Positions 10,274 to 13,983 of a stretch of 13,983 nucleotides of DNA are shown here, one piece after another. Where the stretch lies: contig JAEUBA010000274.1 in assembly GCA_018257865.1 (NCBI GenBank), positions 1-13,983 on the forward strand, given 5' to 3'. Positions within the stretch are counted from its first letter, which is position 1. Every line of letters begins with the position of its first letter. This DNA is from Stereocaulon alpinum. Lineage: Eukaryota > Ascomycota > Lecanoromycetes > Lecanorales > Stereocaulaceae. The position numbers and the translations under genes are program-made. The notes under the pieces were generated by a model. The model was not told the DNA's origin. It was given only the letters and a program-made list of their open reading frames with translations, and ran no database searches.

Positions 10274-11387
10274 ACTAATACTATACTAATACTAGTATAA
10301 GTAGTAGGCTTATTATAATTAGGATAATTTAGGCTTATATAGCTTAGCTTCCTATAATAATAGTAGATAAACTTAGTTACTAAATCTAAATTAGTCTTCC
10401 GCTTTAGACTCCTTAAATAAGATTTATATTATACTAACTATAAGCTATTAACCCTTAGGCCTAGCCTATTAGGCTTAAAAATCTATTATTCTAATAAGCG
10501 GCTCCCTTATAACTTAAAGGCCCTATAGTTAGATAATTTCCTATAAGTACTTAAGCTGCTACCTCTATAATACTTATACCCTATAGTATTCTTTTATATA
10601 ATAGCTTAGGTAATAATATTATCCCTATTATTAAATATCTTACCTATACTTAAGATTTTATTCTTCAGCTTCGGTCTTAGCTTAGCTAGAAAGAGGTTAG
10701 CTTTAAGCTTTAAGGCTATAAGTAGTAAGTTAGCTTCTAACTCCTCTAAGTAGGCCTTAAATATAGTAACTTTTTAGTTAGAATATTACTTTACCTCCTT
10801 AAACCTTTCGTAAGCGAGGAGATAGTAGTTAATAAGATTTATAACTAAATTATATAAGAATTACTTAAAGAATTCGAATATTATATTATCCTATCTATAG
10901 TCCTTTAGGTAGGTATTCTACTAAGAATTTAGGTTATCTTTTAAGGTATCTATATAATAGACTATCTTAGATAGTTTAGTAGTAAAGTACTCTGGACTCT
11001 TAAGAAACTTCTTTTCTAAGTTAGCGAACTAGCGTAGATATTTACCCTTACTAATTCCTTTATAAGGTTATATATTCTTAGGCTGAAAGCTTTTTAGTAC
11101 TAGGGGTCTTTAGAGTTTAATAGGTAGATTTATAGGCGCGCTAAAGGTAGGTATTATAAGATATAAAGGAATCCTTTAGCTAGTAATATTAACTAATTAT
11201 ACTAATATAATAGTAGTAGGATATTATTCCTCCTCTTAAACCGTCTTTATAGGTATTCTAATAGTACTTTATAACTTAGGGTATTAAATTATATCGTTTT
11301 TAGCTTCTAATACTAATAATTCGCGTAGTTACTTTAGGCGGCGATTTATCGCTTAGGCTTCTTATAAGCGTTACTTAAGATTAGTAT

Positions 11388-11392
11388 TATCT
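11388..11392. repeat. Solo LTR target-site duplication, left copy
   Basis: TATCT directly precedes the TGTTAACCC terminus and is repeated directly after the other end at 11642-11646. Five bases is the usual duplication size for Ty3/gypsy integration. Confidence 0.88.
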
Positions 11393-11641
11393 TGTTAACC
11401 CTCAAGCGTGTGCGCGTTATAGCTACGCCAACGCAATGATATTAATTAGGGTCTAGGGGCTTGGCAATAGTATTGCTACCCGGGACTCCCCCGTGTTTTG
11501 GGGATCTTTAGAAATTAGTTCTGCTACCACTTAACTACCAAGTAATATGATTATGTCTATTGCTTGATACCTGAATCCAGTAACTTTACGTCTCTCATAC
11601 CTTAGTGCGCCAGCTTAGAGCCGGCGTCGCTAGCCTTTACA
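11393..11641 (+). mobile_element. Solo LTR (249 bp) of the same gypsy family, nearly free of RIP, inserted in gag
   Basis: It starts TGTTAACCCTCAAGCG and ends GCCTTTACA, i.e. TG...CA, with TATCT on both sides. It matches the 5' LTR at 11828-12076 in reverse complement at the same length. About 30 positions differ, and nearly all are C or G here versus T or A there, mostly in CpA/TpG context. It holds many CpA/TpG and several ATG, unlike the DNA around it. A solo LTR forms when a full insertion loses its interior by recombination between LTRs. On the gag strand it lies antisense. Confidence 0.92.
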
Positions 11642-11646
11642 TATCT
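11642..11646. repeat. Solo LTR target-site duplication, right copy
   Basis: TATCT, identical to 11388-11392. Joining the flanks at one copy restores the gag reading frame on the minus strand. Confidence 0.88.
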
Positions 11647-11750
11647 AAATTAGAGGTATCTAGCTAAGACTCTCCGTCGGTCCTATAACTCTCTATAGGA
11701 TTATTATTATTATTAATATTATTAGGTTCTTCGGCGTTAGTAACGGTTAT

Positions 11751-11827
11751 AGTAGTATAACTATATATCTAACCTAATATCGCAGTAACTCTAGGCCTCT
11801 CCCTTAAAAAGGTAGAGAAATTAGAAC
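11751..11827 (-). other. Gypsy leader between 5' LTR and gag
   Basis: These 77 bases on the minus strand begin GTTCTAATTTCTCTACC. The primer-binding site should lie next to the LTR end, but no standard complement to a tRNA 3' end (TGG...) is visible; it may be mutated, offset, or the element may prime in another way. Confidence 0.6.
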
Positions 11828-12076
11828 TATAAAGGCTAGTAACGCCGGCTCTAAGCTAGCGTACTAAGGTATAAGAGACGTAAAGTTACTAGATTTAGGT
11901 ATTAAGTAATAGATATAATTATATTACTTAGTAGTAGAGTAGTAGCAGAACTAATTTCTAAAGATCCCTAAAATACGGGGGAGTCCTAAGTAGTAATACT
12001 ATTACTAAGCCCCTAGACCCTAATTAATATTATTACGTTAGCGTAGCTATAACGCGTACACGCTTAAGGGTTAATA
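11828..12076 (-). repeat. 5' LTR of the gypsy element, RIP-mutated
   Basis: On the minus strand it starts TATTAACCC (from TGTTAACCC) and ends GCCTTTATA (from GCCTTTACA), 249 bp, the same length as the solo LTR. The flanking five bases differ (CTATT at 12077-12081, AGAAC at 11823-11827), so it is not a second solo LTR. Its inner side leads straight into leader and gag on the same strand, which fits a 5' LTR. CpA/TpG are nearly all lost. Confidence 0.85.
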
Positions 12077-12216
12077 CTATTAACTATCTATTACGTAACT
12101 TAAATAGTTATTTCTATACGTAATAAACTATTACTAGTAGTTAGAACTATACGCTATTATCTCCCGCTACTATATAAATCGCCGTCGGAAATAGGTAAAA
12201 TACTTATATTATCTCT
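12077..12216. other. Flank beyond the gypsy 5' LTR, no gene seen
   Basis: AT-rich DNA without CpA or TpG until about 12216, so it is also RIP-mutated and probably part of another repeat. I recognise no motif or frame. Confidence 0.4.
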
Positions 12217-12475
12217 ACTAATAGGCCAGCGATGGAGATATACCTGTACGCGGTACTAGCTACGAACCTAAATACCTATTCAGAGCTAAGATATCTCCCC
12301 TAATATATTGCAGGTTAAATAATATTAAGACGTCGCGTAGTTGCTAAGAACTCTATATAGAGTTTTTTAGGCAACGCGATAATACCTACCCTAACTCTAC
12401 TACGACTATTATACCTCCCCTACGATCGAGACTAGACAGCAAGAATTGGTATTAGGTACAGTATCTTAGCCTAAT
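12217..12475. other. Lightly mutated patch, origin unknown
   Basis: CpA/TpG reappear here (for example CCAGCGATGG at 12225-12234, TTGCAGG near 12309, GACAGCAAGAATTGG near 12434), in contrast to the flanks. The patch holds the hairpin at 12334-12378. No reading frame of note. It could be a short insert below the size that triggers RIP, or original single-copy DNA. Confidence 0.5.
12334..12378. repeat. 45-bp imperfect hairpin with a perfect 16-bp palindromic core
   Basis: The core AACTCTATATAGAGTT (12349-12364) is a perfect palindrome. The arms extend outwards as CGCG..GTTGCTAAG on the left and TTTTAGGCAACGCG on the right, with small bulges. It could be the middle of a small inverted-repeat element; it is not a bacterial-type terminator in this setting. 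Confidence 0.65.
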
Positions 12476-13330
12476 AAGTAAAGAGTATAGGTAATACCTA
12501 CCTAGCCGTTAATTCGAAAAATCTAATATCTACGTACGCTTAATACGTATCTACTAGTTAAGACTAACGCGTAGTCTATCCTAGGGGAAGGCTAGGGTTA
12601 TAGGTATATAGGACTAAGAGAAGGATATACTAAGTTATAAATTAAAAGGCGTATTTTAGAAAAGGACGGCCCCTATCTAAGTAGCTAGGCGAGCCTTTAG
12701 TATAAGCGGCGCCGTATAACTATAATTATAAGCTAAAGGGTTAGCTCCCCCCTAAAGTAAAGTATATAAGGATAGAAGTAAGTACTATCTAATATAACTA
12801 GCGGGATATTATACTATCTAATTCTTTATACGAGTATAGGCCTCCTAGGCGGTGTATATAGCTTCCCCCCTTTCTTATATCCTTAACTAGTAAACTACTA
12901 AATAGCTAAATCCGGTACTACTATAGATACTAATAAATACTACTAATTAGCGCTAATAACTTAAACCCTTATAGGACGGCTATATACCCCCTCCTCCCCC
13001 CCCTCTATATTAATATAGTAAAGGTTAAAGAAAGTTATAGGGCGCTTAGCGCTATAATAAAGTTAAAGGATATAGAAGAATATAGTAGGGTCCTTAAGAG
13101 CTGAGTATAGTATAAAGGGCGTATATTACAGTTAGTATTAGAAATAATGTTATAGAGCGCTCGGTATAATATTAAAGAATATAGTTAAGAGTTACCGGTA
13201 TTAAGGAGGCCTAGGGTATAATCCTTAGACTAAAAGTAATTATATTATTAAGGATAAGCGGGAGTTTTTATCTAGGTACTATACTATAGTTTCTCTTACG
13301 GCTAGGAAAGGTATACTACGTATACCATCT
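12476..13330. other. Anonymous RIP-mutated DNA, no gene recognised
   Basis: About 850 bases with very few CpA/TpG. Some stretches read as degenerate protein: a plus-strand frame around 13003-13087 gives about 28 codons without a stop, and a C-rich run at 12987-13004 would code for Pro, or Gly on the other strand. Neither strand shows a motif I can name. An old repeat is likely; identity is open. Confidence 0.4.
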
Positions 13331-13416
13331 ACTAGTTTCATAAATAATATAATAGAACACCCTTATTAGTATATATAGATACTAGAATAGGCGTATAAAC
13401 CAATCAATCAATCAAA
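13331..13416 (+). mobile_element. Third LINE copy: only the 3' end, with an unmutated CAAT-repeat tail
   Basis: This short segment matches the last part of LINE-1 and LINE-2: the AATAATATAA-AGAACACCC block, the TTAGTATATATAGATACTAG stretch and the GCGTATAAA box. It ends in CAATCAATCAATCAAA at 13401-13416. Severe 5' truncation is common when LINE reverse transcription aborts. Its CpA sites are intact where LINE-1 and LINE-2 have TpA, so it shows the original tail sequence. I could not identify target-site duplications. Confidence 0.85.
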
Positions 13417-13542
13417 TCTCTACTAATAATATATAGTAGACTGCGCTAACTACTCCCTATAGGTAAGATAACCTCTTACTAGCCTCCCGCCCTCCTTCTA
13501 TATACTATCCTACGTCTATAAGTAGCTAGGCGGGTTGTAATT
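13417..13542. other. Spacer between the LINE tail and the tandem repeat
   Basis: Nothing recognised. It contains a short CTAGGCGGGTTGTAATTCTAC stretch next to the repeat start, and some similarity to the GGCCCGCC part of the repeat unit. Confidence 0.4.
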
Positions 13543-13704
13543 CTACCCTACTATTATATAGTCTAAGTCTCCGCCCTAGCTAGCGGTAGGTAAGGCCCGC
13601 CTATAATATATACTAATAAGTATATATATATATATATTACTATAGGAGTCCTTATATATTACTAGCGCCTTAGTTAAAGTACTACTAAGTAAGTACTTAG
13701 TAAT
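13543..13704. repeat. Tandem repeat unit 1 (162 bp)
   Basis: The unit starts CTACCCTACTATTATATAGTC and ends AAGTACTTAGTAAT. It shares with unit 2 the segments CTAGCGGTAGGTAAGGCCCG, TATAATATATACTAATAAGT and CTAGCGCCTTAGTTA. It carries an AAGTCT insertion early on and a TA microsatellite at 13621-13637. No coding potential is seen; it may be subterminal or intergenic satellite-like DNA, or LTR-type repeat. Confidence 0.85.
13621..13637. repeat. TA dinucleotide microsatellite
   Basis: About 8 to 9 TA units inside tandem repeat unit 1. Unit 2 has only about four, followed by CGTATTGC, so this run is the main length difference in that part of the unit. Confidence 0.85.
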
Positions 13705-13875
13705 CTACCCTACTATTATATAGTCTCCGTCTTAGCTAGCGGTAGGTAAGGCCCGCCTATAATATATACTAATAAGTATATATATACGTATTGCTATAGA
13801 GGTCCTTATACTTTACTAGCGCCTTAGTTAGTAGCTAAGATATAGCTAAGTACTACGTAGTAAGTACTTAGTAAT
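13705..13875. repeat. Tandem repeat unit 2 (171 bp)
   Basis: The second copy directly abuts the first. It lacks the AAGTCT insertion but has extra sequence near its end (AGCTAAGATATAGCTAAG region, about 13834-13855). A weakly similar start, CTATACCGCTATTAAGTATA, follows at 13876, perhaps a decayed third unit. Confidence 0.83.
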
Positions 13876-13983
13876 CTATACCGCTATTAAGTATATATAG
13901 AAATATAGGTTACGGAGGGCCTATAGTTAATAGTAGTAGACTTAGTAGTAGCGGTATTAGCCTAGCCGTATTAGAAACACCTA
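13876..13983. other. Right end of window, no gene seen
   Basis: AT-rich, with a possible decayed third repeat start at 13876. No frame or motif is recognised before the window ends. Confidence 0.35.

Larger units (their letters stand above)
10261..11750 (-). pseudogene. Ty3/gypsy gag (capsid and zinc-knuckle nucleocapsid), RIP-inactivated and split by a solo LTR
   Basis: The inferred start is ATA at 11748-11750 (ATG before RIP), followed by an Asn-rich segment coded by the ATT/AAT repeats at 11700-11723, then a helical segment (I-N-R-R-L-K-x-L-R-E-L), a capsid-like region with Y-F-T-T-K-L-S and W/stop-N-T-Y-L, and a former C-x2-C-x4-H-x4-C knuckle at 10324-10365 whose Cys and His codons are now Tyr. 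It stops at TAG 10261-10263. Without the 254 bases of solo LTR plus one TSD copy, the frame is continuous and about 411 residues long, a normal Gag size. Gag would package the element RNA in virus-like particles in the cytoplasm. Frame agreement across the insertion supports this model. Confidence 0.82.
9258..12076 (-). mobile_element. Ty3/gypsy LTR retrotransposon, 5' half (5' LTR, gag, protease, RT N-terminus)
   Basis: In order on the minus strand: 5' LTR (12076-11828), leader, gag (from 11750), protease, and RT up to 9258, where LINE-2 is inserted. It continues at 3819-3120. The right boundary is the LTR terminus; the flanking five bases are CTATT (12077-12081), a candidate target-site duplication whose partner would lie outside the window. 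It was present before both LINEs and before the solo LTR. Confidence 0.88.

Noticed and set aside
11393..12076. A 684-bp terminal-inverted-repeat DNA transposon or foldback element
   Set aside because: The arms look like 247-bp terminal inverted repeats, but the left arm has its own TATCT duplications at both ends and the right arm leads into gypsy leader and gag. A solo LTR beside an inverted 5' LTR explains everything, including the gag frame.
12349..12370. Intrinsic terminator (hairpin followed by a T run)
   Set aside because: The stem is AT-rich, the T run is part of the opposite hairpin arm, and the setting is fungal repeat DNA without a gene upstream.
12955..13090. Possible proline-rich protein remnant
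   Set aside because: The C-rich run gives Pro in one frame and Gly on the other strand. The open stretch is under 50 codons and neither side has a motif.
13543..13875. CRISPR-like array
   Set aside because: Only two abutting units of 160-170 bp with no spacer structure, in a eukaryotic repeat region.

Overview
The window is a repeat graveyard from a filamentous ascomycete (Pezizomycotina). I see no intact gene. Two things point to such a fungus: the transposon families (a Tad1-like LINE and a Ty3/gypsy LTR element) and the mutation pattern. CpA and its complement TpG are almost absent while CpG, CpC and CpT survive, which is the signature of repeat-induced point mutation (RIP). By eye, bases 1-11392 contain only about 25 CpA/TpG and no ATG on either strand. 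RIP has turned Gln and Trp codons into TAA/TAG, and that is why almost no open frame remains. The species cannot be told from the sequence.

Layout. The backbone is one minus-strand Ty3/gypsy element whose 5' LTR is at 11828-12076. Going leftwards it has a short leader, gag (11750 to 10261) with a zinc knuckle, then protease and reverse transcriptase (RT). Pol is interrupted by a full-length minus-strand LINE (LINE-2, 3820-9257) flanked by 14-bp target-site duplications. Pol resumes at 3819 with the YLDD region of RT and the start of RNase H. It is cut again at about 3119 by a second LINE of the same family on the plus strand (LINE-1, 1-3119, 5' part outside the window). The two LINEs face each other 3'-to-3' and form an inverted repeat of about 3.1 kb per arm around about 700 bp of gypsy pol. 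The rest of the gypsy element lies outside the window to the left.

A 249-bp solo LTR of the same gypsy family (11393-11641, opposite orientation, TATCT duplications) sits in the 5' part of gag and has hardly been touched by RIP. Removing one LINE-2 plus one TSD copy, or the solo LTR plus one TSD copy, brings the gypsy frames back into register, so the nesting order is well supported.

Right of the gypsy element (12077-13983) lie a lightly mutated patch with a 45-bp hairpin, about 850 bp of anonymous mutated DNA, a third very short LINE 3' end with an unmutated CAAT-repeat tail, and a two-unit tandem repeat of 162/171 bp.

I did not find a new defence system, gene cluster, CRISPR array or RNA gene. 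The most informative point is that one locus holds the same sequences in long copies (saturated with RIP) and short copies (spared), which fits a length threshold for RIP.
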